From assembly GCA_902785785.1 (NCBI GenBank), contig CADAAA010000002.1:124001-188000 (forward strand): a stretch of 64,000 nucleotides of DNA. The letters are read 5' to 3'. Both the position numbers and the translations under genes were made by a program. Source of the stretch: an uncultured Bacteroidia bacterium (GTDB taxonomy: Bacteria > Bacteroidota > Bacteroidia > Bacteroidales > UBA932). This document shows, one piece after another, positions 1 to 8,192 of the stretch (its first letter is position 1; the number at the start of each line of letters is the position of its first letter). The notes beneath the pieces are model-generated. The model had not been told where the DNA came from and did not search any database. It worked only from the letters and a program-made list of their open reading frames with translations.

Positions 1-572
1 AAGTCGGCAGTACCCTCGATACCGAGGATGGAGGAATCGATGCAGAGGTCATAATTGGAAGCGACGCCCCAGTTGCCGAAAGTCAGATAGTTGTAGTATG
101 CCTCGCGGTCGCGGTCGCGCTTGGCTATCATGCTCTCTGCCTCTTCGAGGCTGATGCCCTCGCGCTCCGCGACGTCCTTCTTGCGGATCTCCAGCGGAGC
201 CGTGATGAACACGTCGAGGCATTCCATCTCCCTCAGGACATAGTCCGACGCCCTGCCGACGAAAATTGCCGGACCCTGCTGCGCGAGCTCGAGGATGACG
301 TCGCTCTGGATCTTGAAAAGCCTGTTGTCGTTCAGGAAACTGTCCGCGCTGCCATATCTGTTGATGGAGCCGAAGAGGTTCGAGAGGGTGAAGTTGCTCT
401 TGTGCTCGTCGCGCATCTCGAACAGGTCCTTGCTGAATCCGCTCTTCTGCGCGGCCTCCACGAGGAGCTCGTTGTCATAGACCGGAATGCCGAGCCGTAC
501 GCCAAGCGCCGCGGCGATCCTGCGCCCGCCGCTGCCGAACTGTCTGCCGATGTTGATGATGGTGTCGTTCAT
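1..572 (-). CDS. Cytidylate kinase-like family protein (partial, C-terminus off window)
   Basis: The reverse strand from an ATG at 572 reads MNDTIINIGRQFGSGGRR and stays open to the window edge, giving about 190 codons. The N-terminal GRQFGSGGRRIA resembles the P-loop of the Cytidylate_kin2 family, P-loop kinases related to CMP kinase that are common in Bacteroidales and whose substrate is mostly untested. A VFITAPLEIR-type strand and an arginine-rich segment (AKRDRDREAYY) fit the lid region of nucleoside-monophosphate kinases. It begins 3 nt after the MATE exporter stop and is the last visible gene of a leftward operon that starts with the nrnA-like gene. The real housekeeping cmk is expected elsewhere. 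The family call is solid; the phosphorylated substrate is unknown. Confidence 0.82.
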   Translation of the reverse strand, partial: MNDTIINIGRQFGSGGRRIAAALGVRLGIPVYDNELLVEAAQKSGFSKDLFEMRDEHKSNFTLSNLFGSINRYGSADSFLNDNRLFKIQSDVILELAQQGPAIFVGRASDYVLREMECLDVFITAPLEIRKKDVAEREGISLEEAESMIAKRDRDREAYYNYLTFGNWGVASNYDLCIDSSILGIEGTAD

Positions 573-575
573 ACT

Positions 576-1973
576 CTATGAGATCGTGCTGCCGAGGGTC
601 GACGGGTCATCCCCGTCGTTCAGCTTGTTGAACTTCCTGAATATATCGATAATCAATATCGCCGAGATGAGGATGTTGAGGGCGTCGGAAATCGGGAAGC
701 TCATCCAGACTCCCTTCTCTTCGAACCATATCGGCAATGTATATACCAGCGGCAGCAGGAAGATCAGCTGCCTGGTCAGGGACAGGAATATGGATTTCCT
801 GACCATTCCGAGGCACTGGAAGAAATTGCCGGACACCATTCCGAAGCCCACCAGAGCGAACGCGACGTTCATCACCCTCAGGCCGTGAGCCGAGAATCGT
901 ATCAGTTCGGGGTCGTTGGTGAACAGGCTCACGGCCTGCTCGGGTATGAGCTCCGACACCAGGAAACAGACCGTGGTGACCAGCACTTCCCACTTGGCGG
1001 TGAGAATGAATATCTCCTTGACACGCGAATACTGCCTAGCCCCGTAGTTGTATCCCGCGATCGGCTGGAGGCCCTGGTTGAAGCCCATACAGATCATCGC
1101 GAATAGCATCGTGATGCGGTTCACTATGCCGTAGGCGCCGATCGCGAGGTCGCCGCCGTACTTGCGCAGCTGCTGGTTGATGAACAGCGCCACGAGGCAG
1201 GACGCGCTGTTCATAAGGAAAGGCCCGATGCCTATGGCCAGCGATTGCTTGGCGATGCGCCAGTCGAGCTGGAAAAGCGGCCTCGGGAAATGGAGGAAGT
1301 TGTCTTTCCTCGAAAGGTAGCGCATCGAATAGCTCAGGGCCATAGTCTGGCACAGGACGGTGGCGAGCGCCGCTCCCTGAATGCCGAGGTCCAGGACGAA
1401 GATGAAGATCGGGTCGAGGATGGCATTGGACACCACTGTGAAGAGGGTGAGGTTCATAGCCAGCTTCGGATTGCCGGCCGAGCGTATGATGCCGTTGAAA
1501 CCGAAATACAGATGCGTTATGACGTTGCCCAGCAGGATGATGGTCATATACTTCCGGGCGAACGGTATGGTGTTGTCGCTGGCTCCGAAGAAGTAAAGGA
1601 TGGGATCCAGGAACAGAAGCGTCACTGCCGTGAAAAGGATGCTGATGACGACATTGAGGGTAAGGACGTTGGACAGCACCTTGGCTGCCGTCGAATAGTT
1701 CTTCTGTCCGAGAAGGACGGAGATGAGCGTCATCGCGCCGACGCCCACCAGGGTGCCGAGGGCGGCGGAAAGGTTCATCAGCGGGAAGGTGACGGCGAGG
1801 CCGGAAATGGCGTACGACCCGACATCCTTGATATGGCCGATGTAGATGCTGTCGACCATATTGTAAAGCGAAGCCGCGGTCTGGGCGATGATGCCCGGGA
1901 CCGCGTACATCTTCAGAAGCTTTCCAATCTTCTCAGTTCCAAGCTCGGTGGGAGCTGCACCTGCCAACGCCAT
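576..1973 (-). CDS. MATE family multidrug/toxin exporter
   Basis: A 465-residue integral membrane protein with about twelve hydrophobic helices in two six-helix halves, the architecture of MATE cation-coupled exporters. The N-terminal KLLKMYAVPGIIAQTAASLYNMVDSIYIGH region is the typical MatE opening, with the VDSIYIGH signature (residues about 40-47). FNQGLQPIAGYNYGAR marks the start of the second half and is highly characteristic. MATE proteins export cationic drugs or metabolites at the inner membrane using Na+ or H+ gradients; the substrate cannot be read from sequence. It starts 2 nt after the FKBP lipoprotein upstream and ends 3 nt before the kinase-like gene, so it is probably co-transcribed with both. 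Confidence 0.93.
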   Translation of the reverse strand: MALAGAAPTELGTEKIGKLLKMYAVPGIIAQTAASLYNMVDSIYIGHIKDVGSYAISGLAVTFPLMNLSAALGTLVGVGAMTLISVLLGQKNYSTAAKVLSNVLTLNVVISILFTAVTLLFLDPILYFFGASDNTIPFARKYMTIILLGNVITHLYFGFNGIIRSAGNPKLAMNLTLFTVVSNAILDPIFIFVLDLGIQGAALATVLCQTMALSYSMRYLSRKDNFLHFPRPLFQLDWRIAKQSLAIGIGPFLMNSASCLVALFINQQLRKYGGDLAIGAYGIVNRITMLFAMICMGFNQGLQPIAGYNYGARQYSRVKEIFILTAKWEVLVTTVCFLVSELIPEQAVSLFTNDPELIRFSAHGLRVMNVAFALVGFGMVSGNFFQCLGMVRKSIFLSLTRQLIFLLPLVYTLPIWFEEKGVWMSFPISDALNILISAILIIDIFRKFNKLNDGDDPSTLGSTIS

Positions 1974-1975
1974 CG

Positions 1976-2983
1976 TTACTTCTTTTCTGTGCCTAACATT
2001 TCAACGTCGAAACGTAGGGGGGAGAAGGCGGGTATCAGGCCTTTGGCCGTGCCCTCATACCCGAGGTCCGAGTAGAAGATGCAAGTGCCCTTCTCTCCTT
2101 TCTTCATGACGGACAGGCATATGGCCATACCCTTCACGACATCGGTTATCTCGTTGTAGTCATCGGCCATGTTGACTTCCAGGGGTTCGTATTCCTTGCT
2201 GGATGTGTATATACCGGCAACCTTTGCAGTGTCTGCGATGGAAGAGTCGAATACCCTGCCGTTCAGGAGCCGCCCGGTATAGTTGACATATACCTTGTCT
2301 CCCGATCCGAATCCGACGTCTTCAGTCGGAGGCTGTGTCTGGATGTAGTAGAATCCGTACTTGAGCGAATCAACAGGAGTGGGGTAGTGATGCGACAGGT
2401 ATCGGGAGATCGAATCCAACTGCCAGGCAGTGAGGTCCTTGATGACATCATGTAGTGTGAGTGTCATGATGGCGTCGCTGCCGGTGACATTGTTCAGATA
2501 ACCCTCCTCCGTGCTGGCGCGATAGGTTGCGGAGTTGAGCCATCCGGGAATGACGGCCTTGCGGGTGCCTCCGACTTTCATCGGGTCGATGACCATCTCC
2601 TGTCCCGCTGTCAATGCGGTGGAGTTGCGCAGGCGGATGATGGGGCCGTAATAAGTTGAATTGGCATTGTATGTTCCGATCTGCTTGGCTACATCCGCAT
2701 CGGTCGTCTCGGAGATGTTGCCTTCCAGGTCAGTGGTCGTGTAGGAGATGTAAGCGTACGGATAGTCTTCCGCTTTGCCGGCCGAAATGCCGGTACCGGC
2801 GGTCTCTTCCAGTATGTATATGCCCAGTCCATCCCTCTTGGCATCAGGATGATTGATCTTCATCCACGCGTCGAAATAACGTTTGTTGGCGTCGTTGAGT
2901 CCGCTGCTTTCAGACCTGACGCATGAAACGCAAACTGCGGCGGCCGCCGCTATGACCAGTATTCCCAATCTGTTCATTTCCAT
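1976..2983 (-). CDS. FKBP-type peptidyl-prolyl isomerase lipoprotein, probably two FKBP domains
   Basis: A 335-residue exported lipoprotein. A short hydrophobic leader ends in a lipobox with Cys21 (AVCVSC). Residues about 205-333 are a good FKBP domain: VYVNYTGRLLNGRVFDSS, then VVKGMAICLSVMKKGEKG and a closing FDVEMLG strand. Residues about 45-185 show a second, more divergent FKBP-like pattern (GIYILEETAGTG, a YISYTTTDLEG strand, VGGTRKAVIPGWL and IMTLTLHDVI), so the protein may be a tandem FKBP. The predicted role is prolyl isomerisation and folding of outer-membrane or periplasmic proteins. ATG codons at 2983 and 2977 are both possible; the second gives a more ordinary leader. It follows the smaller FKBP gene by 6 nt. 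Confidence 0.87.
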   Translation of the reverse strand: MEMNRLGILVIAAAAAVCVSCVRSESSGLNDANKRYFDAWMKINHPDAKRDGLGIYILEETAGTGISAGKAEDYPYAYISYTTTDLEGNISETTDADVAKQIGTYNANSTYYGPIIRLRNSTALTAGQEMVIDPMKVGGTRKAVIPGWLNSATYRASTEEGYLNNVTGSDAIMTLTLHDVIKDLTAWQLDSISRYLSHHYPTPVDSLKYGFYYIQTQPPTEDVGFGSGDKVYVNYTGRLLNGRVFDSSIADTAKVAGIYTSSKEYEPLEVNMADDYNEITDVVKGMAICLSVMKKGEKGTCIFYSDLGYEGTAKGLIPAFSPLRFDVEMLGTEKK

Positions 2984-2989
2984 TCTGTT

Positions 2990-3538
2990 CTAGTTTTCAA
3001 CCTTCTGCACCCATATCCTGAATGCCAGGGGAGCGTTTGCAGGAATCGTGCCGATTTTACTTTTGCCGAAGGCATATTTTCCGGAAAAGAGTATGTAGCA
3101 CTCCTCGCCTTCGCGGACTCCTTCGAGGCCGTACCTCAGGCCGTCCAAAACGTCCTTGTCAGTCAGGTCTATCTCAAGCGGCACGAATACCGACTCGTCG
3201 GTGAGGTTCCATCCTGCGGACGATGCGAAATCCTTGGAGTTGGTGGCAAAGAGGGTGGAGTTCCCGACCGATCCGGAGCTGAAGTTGTATCCGGCATACA
3301 GGACGGTGACCTTTCCCCTGGCTGTAAGCTCGACGCCGGTCCCTTCGGATTCCACAACCCTGGTGGCGCCTCCGTTGTGGACTACCCTGGCGTCGGGATT
3401 CTCGGCCTGGCGTTTTCCCACGAAACTCTCGATCCTGGTCTCCTGGTTGGCGTACATGAGTTCCCTGCTCTCCTTGGTGCAGGAGGCAAGGGCCATGGCC
3501 GCGGCCAGGATAAGGGTGAAAGTATATCTGAATCTCAT
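2990..3538 (-). CDS. Small FKBP-like peptidyl-prolyl isomerase lipoprotein
   Basis: A 182-residue protein with a lipoprotein leader (lipobox ALASC, Cys20). The mature part has an FKBP-like core: RVVESEGTGVEL, KVTVLYAGYNF, then LDGLRYGLEGVREGEECYIL and a final PLAFRIWVQKVE strand. The usual GxxFDSS segment is replaced by a serine- and asparagine-rich insertion, so isomerase activity is less certain than fold. The start overlaps the stop of the nrnA-like gene by 4 nt, indicating translational coupling, and a larger FKBP lipoprotein follows. The pair suggests cooperating envelope folding factors. The gliding-linked GldI family is also an FKBP lipoprotein, but no other gliding or type 9 secretion genes are visible here. 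Confidence 0.8.
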   Translation of the reverse strand: MRFRYTFTLILAAAMALASCTKESRELMYANQETRIESFVGKRQAENPDARVVHNGGATRVVESEGTGVELTARGKVTVLYAGYNFSSGSVGNSTLFATNSKDFASSAGWNLTDESVFVPLEIDLTDKDVLDGLRYGLEGVREGEECYILFSGKYAFGKSKIGTIPANAPLAFRIWVQKVEN

Positions 3539-4590
3539 TCTTCTGTCTTGAAATAATCGTCGGTGATCCTTTCGAGGAACGCTTCCGCCATGGACGCGTC
3601 CGCGATGTCTCCCGGGAAATAAAGGCGCCCGCCGGCAGCCTGCTCGTGCCCTCCGCCGTGGAAGCGGGTGGATGCGAGGCGGAATGCGGACGTGCCGCGT
3701 TTCGAGCGTATCGACACCCGGAAAAAGCCCTCATCTTCGCGGAGGAAGATACTCATCCTCACTTTGTCCAGGGTGAGCGGCATGTTCACTATGCCCTCGG
3801 TCTCTCCCTCGCGGATGTCATACTCCTCGATGTCGGCGCGCCTTACCACAATGCATGACACCCCGTTGGGGAATATCCGCATGTTGTCCTTGAGCAGGTG
3901 ACCGGTCATGCGGAGGCGGTTCTCGCGGTTGCGGTTGTACAGCTCCGCGAGGATGCCGTCACGGTCCACGCCGGCCTCCAGCATGCGGGATGCCATTTCG
4001 AAAGTGCTCGGAAAGACCGAGTTCGCGAAATTGTTGGTGTCCGTGGTCATGCCGGTCAGTAGGGCCCGCAACACGGGCATGGGCAGCTTCGAAGCATCGC
4101 CTCCGGCCTCCGAGGTGGAGACGAGGATGTCGAACAGGAGCTCGCATGTCGAGGATATCTCCGTCTCGGAAAACACCAGGTCGAAGTCTCCCTCCTCAGG
4201 GCTGATGTGGTGGTCGATGAGGATCTTGGCAGCACGGGAGGTCCGCAGGGTTCCCTGCATCCCTTCAGCCCGGCCGAATGTGCTGAAGTCCAGGCCTATC
4301 ACCAGGTCACTGCCTGTGATCCAGGCCCTTACGGACTCAGGGTCACGGTCGCACAGCATGACATGCCCTTCACAGGTCTCGCCTATCACGAAGGCGAGAT
4401 TGTCCGGATACCCGTCAGGAAGGAGCAGCGCGGCGTCCTTGCCGCGGCCGCGCAGCAGGCACACGATGGCGGATGCGCTGCCGACGGCGTCTCCGTCGGG
4501 CCTCGTGTGGGTGACGACGGCGATCCTGGAGGACGCTTCGAGCATGCTTTCGAACCTGCTTATCTTCGCTTCTGTGACGGTGGCGGTCAT
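3535..4590 (-). CDS. nrnA: DHH family phosphoesterase, NrnA-like nanoRNase/pAp phosphatase
   Basis: Predicted Mn-dependent cytoplasmic phosphoesterase that degrades di- to penta-nucleotides or dephosphorylates pAp. The motifs are textbook: VVTHTRPDGDAVGSA (motif I) near the N-terminus, a catalytic DHHISP triad segment, and the DHHA1 substrate-binding GGGHEQAAGG near the C-terminus. From ATG 4590 the protein has 351 residues, usual for NrnA. A longer reading to 4635 is possible but would begin upstream of the -7 promoter element at 4608-4615, so the 4590 start is preferred. It is the first gene of a five-gene leftward operon and shares a short divergent promoter region with the membrane protein at 4689. 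Confidence 0.92.
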   Translation of the reverse strand: MTATVTEAKISRFESMLEASSRIAVVTHTRPDGDAVGSASAIVCLLRGRGKDAALLLPDGYPDNLAFVIGETCEGHVMLCDRDPESVRAWITGSDLVIGLDFSTFGRAEGMQGTLRTSRAAKILIDHHISPEEGDFDLVFSETEISSTCELLFDILVSTSEAGGDASKLPMPVLRALLTGMTTDTNNFANSVFPSTFEMASRMLEAGVDRDGILAELYNRNRENRLRMTGHLLKDNMRIFPNGVSCIVVRRADIEEYDIREGETEGIVNMPLTLDKVRMSIFLREDEGFFRVSIRSKRGTSAFRLASTRFHGGGHEQAAGGRLYFPGDIADASMAEAFLERITDDYFKTEE

Positions 4591-4607
4591 ATCGTTTTTT
4601 TCAGATG

Positions 4608-4638
4608 CAAATTTACAAAGATTATTGCATTTCATAAA
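4608..4638 (-). promoter_or_regulatory. Bacteroidota-type promoter of nrnA operon
   Basis: On the minus strand, TAAATTTG (4608-4615) is an exact match to the TAnnTTTG -7 consensus and lies 17 nt before the nrnA ATG. TTTA (4635-4638) sits 19 nt upstream, one base from the -33 TTTG consensus. Confidence 0.75.
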
Positions 4639-4655
4639 TCATTTTTATAACTTTG
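4625..4655 (+). promoter_or_regulatory. Bacteroidota-type promoter for the gene at 4689
   Basis: TAACTTTG (4648-4655) matches the -7 element exactly, and TTGC (4625-4628) lies 19 nt upstream as a weak -33. It overlaps the divergent nrnA promoter, so the two may compete for polymerase. Confidence 0.7.
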
Positions 4656-4688
4656 TCCGACATTTGATTATAATAAAACTCAAAAATA

Positions 4689-5384
4689 ATGAACGGATTT
4701 CTCAAAAAGCTTTTGACTTGGCTCGTCCTTCCTGCCATCATCGTCGCATTGGTGTACGCTATCGTGACCAGCATCCTGAAGCCTGTTAACTTCAACAAAG
4801 AGACGGCTCGCCGTTCCGAAGTCGCTGTTCAGCGCCTCAAGGACATCCGTACCCTCCAGGTCGCCTACAAGAGCGTGAACAACAAGTTCTGCTCCACCGT
4901 CGACTCCCTCAAGGATTTCTATCTCAATGGAAACATGGAGGTTATCATGCAGATCGGTTCCCAGGATGACTCCCTTGCCGTCGCCCATACCGAGGCTGTC
5001 AAGAAGGCCAACCGCAAGATCACTCCCGCCGAGCTTTACCAGATGTACCTGAACGGTGACAAGAACCTCGTTTTCGCCGTTGCCAACAAGATCCCTGTGA
5101 GGGACACCCTGTTCAACGGCCGTGACGACTTCAACATCGACTCCCTCAAGTACATTCCGTTCTCGGGCAAGGCTCCCGTCCAGATGGAGGCTGTGACCAA
5201 GCAAGTCTCCGGAGTCCAGGTACCTCTCTTCGAGGCCAAGATGCCTTACAGGCTCCTCCTCAAGGGTCTTGACAACCAGCTCAGGATCAACCTCGACGCT
5301 GAGAGAAGGGACCAGAACCGTTACGAAGGACTCCAGGTCGGCAGCATTTCCGCTCCGAACAACAATGCCGGAAACTGGGAGTAG
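4689..5384 (+). CDS. Conserved Bacteroidales membrane-anchored protein, unknown function
   Basis: A 231-residue protein with one N-terminal transmembrane helix (residues about 8-28, LLTWLVLPAIIVALVYAI), a polar region with heptad-like character (residues about 40-110), then a mixed soluble domain facing the periplasm. No lipobox and no catalytic motif were recognised. It has its own promoter and is followed after 5 nt by the DUF3822 gene and then rsmD. I recall this order from other Bacteroidales, which suggests a conserved envelope or housekeeping role, but nothing in the sequence identifies one. Confidence 0.75.
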   Translation: MNGFLKKLLTWLVLPAIIVALVYAIVTSILKPVNFNKETARRSEVAVQRLKDIRTLQVAYKSVNNKFCSTVDSLKDFYLNGNMEVIMQIGSQDDSLAVAHTEAVKKANRKITPAELYQMYLNGDKNLVFAVANKIPVRDTLFNGRDDFNIDSLKYIPFSGKAPVQMEAVTKQVSGVQVPLFEAKMPYRLLLKGLDNQLRINLDAERRDQNRYEGLQVGSISAPNNNAGNWE

Positions 5385-5389
5385 TTCCG

Positions 5390-6073
5390 ATGGATCAAAT
5401 ACAGAAGAACCGGATATCCATTCAAGTTTCCTTGAGTGGATATTCTTTTAAGTGCTGGAGGGACGGTCAGACGCAGTCGTCCGGCTGGATGGTGCCCGGG
5501 AGCGTTTTCACTACTCCCGAGTTCCAGAAGCGCTATGATGTCGTGGACATCTCGCTCTTTACCCCGAAGTGTACGCTTGTACCCGAGGCTTTCTTCGATC
5601 CCGCTGAGGCTGGAAAGATGCTCTCCGAGGTCGTCCCCCTGCGTGCCGGCGATGCCGTATCCCATGTAGCGGTGCCGGAGTTCGGAGCCGTGCTTCTGTA
5701 TTCCAATTCCATTGACGAGTCCCTTTCGAGAGTACTTTCCCAGACCGTATTGCTGACATCCGGAGAGTCGGTGCCTGTGTATCCGGAGCTGTATTATATC
5801 CTCAAGGGATTGCCGTCCTGTCCGGAATACAACCGCATCCTAGCTTCCTACAGGGACGGTTACCTGCATCTGGCAGTTGCCCAGGGCAAGACTTTGCTTC
5901 TGGCCAATGTCTATGAGGCTGCCGACTTCACCACTGCCGAGTATTACCTCTTCCTGGTGCTCAAGACCCTCCAGCTCAATCCCGAGGTGTCTACCATCAG
6001 TTGGAGGACGCCCCTCTCCCAGGAGGAGGAGATGTCCCTTTACCGCTATTTCAAGGCAGTGGAGGTACTATGA
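5390..6073 (+). CDS. DUF3822 family protein
   Basis: A 227-residue cytoplasmic protein that resembles the Bacteroidota DUF3822 family, which is regularly encoded next to rsmD. The N-terminal ISIQVSLSGYSFKCW strand, a central LAVAQGKTLLLANVY and the C-terminal segment are the recognisable parts. The family is thought to share an actin/hexokinase-like (ASKHA) fold, but no activity is established. Its stop overlaps the rsmD start (ATGA, 6070-6073), so the two proteins are translationally coupled. A function connected with ribosome assembly would be inference from that coupling alone. Confidence 0.8.
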   Translation: MDQIQKNRISIQVSLSGYSFKCWRDGQTQSSGWMVPGSVFTTPEFQKRYDVVDISLFTPKCTLVPEAFFDPAEAGKMLSEVVPLRAGDAVSHVAVPEFGAVLLYSNSIDESLSRVLSQTVLLTSGESVPVYPELYYILKGLPSCPEYNRILASYRDGYLHLAVAQGKTLLLANVYEAADFTTAEYYLFLVLKTLQLNPEVSTISWRTPLSQEEEMSLYRYFKAVEVL

Positions 6074-6612
6074 GGATCATAGGCGGACGCTTGAAGGGCA
6101 AGCTGATCAACCCTCCCATGGGATACAAGGCCCGTCCTACCACTGACTATGCCAAGGAAGGCCTTTTCAACATCCTGAACAACGAATACGAATTCGAGGA
6201 CCTGAAGGTGTTGGATCTGTTCGGAGGGACGGGCGCAATCGCTTTCGAGTTCGCTTCGCGCGGTGCATCGCGCGTGTATTGCGTCGAGATGGAGCGCTCG
6301 AATGCCTCCTTCATAAAGACCGAGGCTGCCAGGCTAGGTCTGACCAATGTCACAATGGTGAGAGACAATGTCTTCGATTTCCTCCCTATTTGCCGCGAGA
6401 AGTTCGATATTATCTTTGCTGATCCGCCGTATGCCCTGGAAGGGCTCGAGACCTTGCCTGACAAGGTGTTCTCGCAGGATATCCTTCATCCCGGCTGCTA
6501 TTTCATCCTTGAGCACGGCGACGAGCATTCCTTCGCCGCGCATCCTTTCTTCAAGAAAGAACGCGCGTACGGGCGCGTGCATTTTTCCTTTTTCGAAAAA
6601 CCGGAGGTTTAG
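6070..6612 (+). CDS. rsmD: 16S rRNA (guanine(966)-N(2))-methyltransferase RsmD
   Basis: A SAM-dependent methyltransferase that modifies G966 of 16S rRNA during small-subunit assembly. From ATG 6070 the protein begins MRIIGGRLKGK, the classic RsmD opening, and has 180 residues, the family norm. The SAM-binding motif I is VLDLFGGTGAIAFEFASRG (about residues 50-70), and the catalytic motif IV is FADPPY (about 120). An in-frame upstream ATG at 6001 lies inside the DUF3822 gene and is not used. The 3' end overlaps the convergent cstA stop by 4 nt. Confidence 0.95.
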   Translation: MRIIGGRLKGKLINPPMGYKARPTTDYAKEGLFNILNNEYEFEDLKVLDLFGGTGAIAFEFASRGASRVYCVEMERSNASFIKTEAARLGLTNVTMVRDNVFDFLPICREKFDIIFADPPYALEGLETLPDKVFSQDILHPGCYFILEHGDEHSFAAHPFFKKERAYGRVHFSFFEKPEV

Positions 6613-8072
6613 TTCCTTTTTGCCAGAACCTTGACGAAGAATACGACGTTGAGGATTACGACAATGATCAGGGATATGCCCAGGCCGATGCCGAGCGGCA
6701 GCCCGAATCCGATCTTCTGCGTAAAGATGTAGGTCAGGCAGACTACAGTCATGAATATCGCCGGGATTTCTGCAATCATGTACCAGAGCTTGCCCTTGTT
6801 CTTGGCCAGGTAGACTGTGATGGCCCAGAGCGTGAAGATGGAAAGCGTCTGGTTAGCCCAGCCGAAGTATCGCCATATAGTATTGAATCCGTTCTCGTCG
6901 GCGATATTGTACCATATAAGGAGACATACGACTGCGAACAGGGGGATGCAGATTTTCAGGCGGTTGCCGAGTGGTTTCTGATCAAGGCGAAGGGCTTCGG
7001 CCAGGGTAAGCCGCGCGCTTCGCAGCGCAGTGTCGCCTGTGGTGATGGGCGCGGCCACGACGCCAAGTATGGCGAGGATGCCGCCGAAGACTCCGAGCCA
7101 TGCGTTGGAGACCTTGGTCACCACTGTCGGCGCCGCGGCGCTCAGGTCGGAACCGACCTCTGCCGCGCCGCCGTCAAAGAAGAAGTACGAGGAGACAGCC
7201 GCCCATACGAGGGCTACGAGCCCTTCGGTAATCATGGCCCCGTAGAAAACGGGCCGGCCGAGCTTTTCGCTCTTCATGCATCTGGCCATCATCGGGCTTT
7301 GCGTAGCATGGAAGCCGCTGATGGCGCCGCAGGCGATGGTGATGAACAGGCAGGGGAATATCGACTGGCCTTCCATGCCTATGGAAGGACCGCGGTTCTG
7401 CAGCCCGTCCCAGAACTCCGGGATGGATGGCCATTTGACCAGTAGCCCGCCCAGAAGACCGACAGCCATGAATATCAGCGCGAATGCGAATATAGGATAG
7501 ATCTTGCCTATGATCTTGTCGATAGGGAGCATGGTGGCTACAAGATAATATGCGACTATGATGGCCACCCAGATCATCATCGACGTGGTCGTGCCGCTGC
7601 CTGCCATGCCGGCGATATCGCCGAGTATGATGGCCGGGCTGTAAACGAACACTGCCCCGACCAGTACCAACAGGAGGACTATGAAGCCGAGCATCAGCTT
7701 CTTGACTCCGTTCCCCAGGTATTTTCCGCCAAGCTCCGGAAGGTTCACACCTCCCTCGCGGAGGGACATCATGCCGGAGAGATAGTCATGCACGGCCCCG
7801 GCGAAAATGCAGCCCAATACGATCCAAAGGAATGCGGAGGGACCGAACTTGGCTCCCATGATGGCTCCGAAGATGGGGCCTGTCCCCGCGATGTTCAGGA
7901 ACTGGATCATGTAGACCTTCCATGCCGGCATGGGGATGAAGTCCACCCCGTCGGCCTTGGAGATGGCGGGCGTCGTGCGCGCCGGATCGGGGCCGAATAC
8001 CCTTTCGACGAACTTTCCGTACAGGAGGTAGCCCAGTACCAGGGCGCAGAGGCTGATAAGGAACGAAATCAT
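6609..8072 (-). CDS. cstA: Carbon starvation protein CstA-type transporter (short form)
   Basis: A 487-residue inner-membrane protein with about twelve hydrophobic helices and the CstA core. It opens MISFLISLCALVLGYLLYG and contains NIAGTGPIFGAIMGAKFGP, FVGAVHDYLSG-type and GFHATQSPMMARC motifs, the last typical of CstA. Escherichia coli CstA and BtsT (about 700 residues) take up peptides or pyruvate; shorter forms of about 480 residues are common in Bacteroidota and lack the C-terminal extension. The substrate here is therefore probably pyruvate or peptides, but not proven. It is a single gene, convergent with rsmD and divergent from carB. Confidence 0.9.
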   Translation of the reverse strand: MISFLISLCALVLGYLLYGKFVERVFGPDPARTTPAISKADGVDFIPMPAWKVYMIQFLNIAGTGPIFGAIMGAKFGPSAFLWIVLGCIFAGAVHDYLSGMMSLREGGVNLPELGGKYLGNGVKKLMLGFIVLLLVLVGAVFVYSPAIILGDIAGMAGSGTTTSMMIWVAIIVAYYLVATMLPIDKIIGKIYPIFAFALIFMAVGLLGGLLVKWPSIPEFWDGLQNRGPSIGMEGQSIFPCLFITIACGAISGFHATQSPMMARCMKSEKLGRPVFYGAMITEGLVALVWAAVSSYFFFDGGAAEVGSDLSAAAPTVVTKVSNAWLGVFGGILAILGVVAAPITTGDTALRSARLTLAEALRLDQKPLGNRLKICIPLFAVVCLLIWYNIADENGFNTIWRYFGWANQTLSIFTLWAITVYLAKNKGKLWYMIAEIPAIFMTVVCLTYIFTQKIGFGLPLGIGLGISLIIVVILNVVFFVKVLAKRN

Positions 8073-8094
8073 GGCTGAAATGTTTTTTCTAATG

Positions 8095-8102
8095 CAAATT
8101 TA
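8095..8102 (-). promoter_or_regulatory. -7 element of cstA promoter
   Basis: On the minus strand this reads TAAATTTG, an exact TAnnTTTG match, 22 nt before the cstA ATG. No clear -33 was seen. Confidence 0.65.
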
Positions 8103-8132
8103 AAAAATTAAGGATAATAATGAATAAGTATT

Positions 8133-8163
8133 TTTGTTTTTCTCTGATTTATGAATATATTTG
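8133..8163 (+). promoter_or_regulatory. Consensus Bacteroidota promoter of carB
   Basis: TTTG (8133-8136) followed by exactly 19 nt and TATATTTG (8156-8163) is a perfect -33/-7 pair. The -7 lies inside the first of two ARG-box-like sites, so ArgR binding would block polymerase. Confidence 0.85.
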
Positions 8164-8186
8164 CAGAAGTAGTGTATAAATATTCG
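8152..8186 (+). promoter_or_regulatory. Tandem ARG-box-like operator before carB
   Basis: Two 14-bp sites resemble the ARG box TGAATwwwwATTCA. Site 1 is TGAATATATTTGCA (8152-8165) and site 2 is TGTATAAATATTCG (8173-8186), each matching at 12 of 14 positions. Their spacing is 21 bp start to start, the spacing of paired operators bound by hexameric ArgR in enterobacteria. Site 1 covers the -7 element. Binding is inferred. Confidence 0.65.
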
Positions 8187-8192
8187 TAGAAT

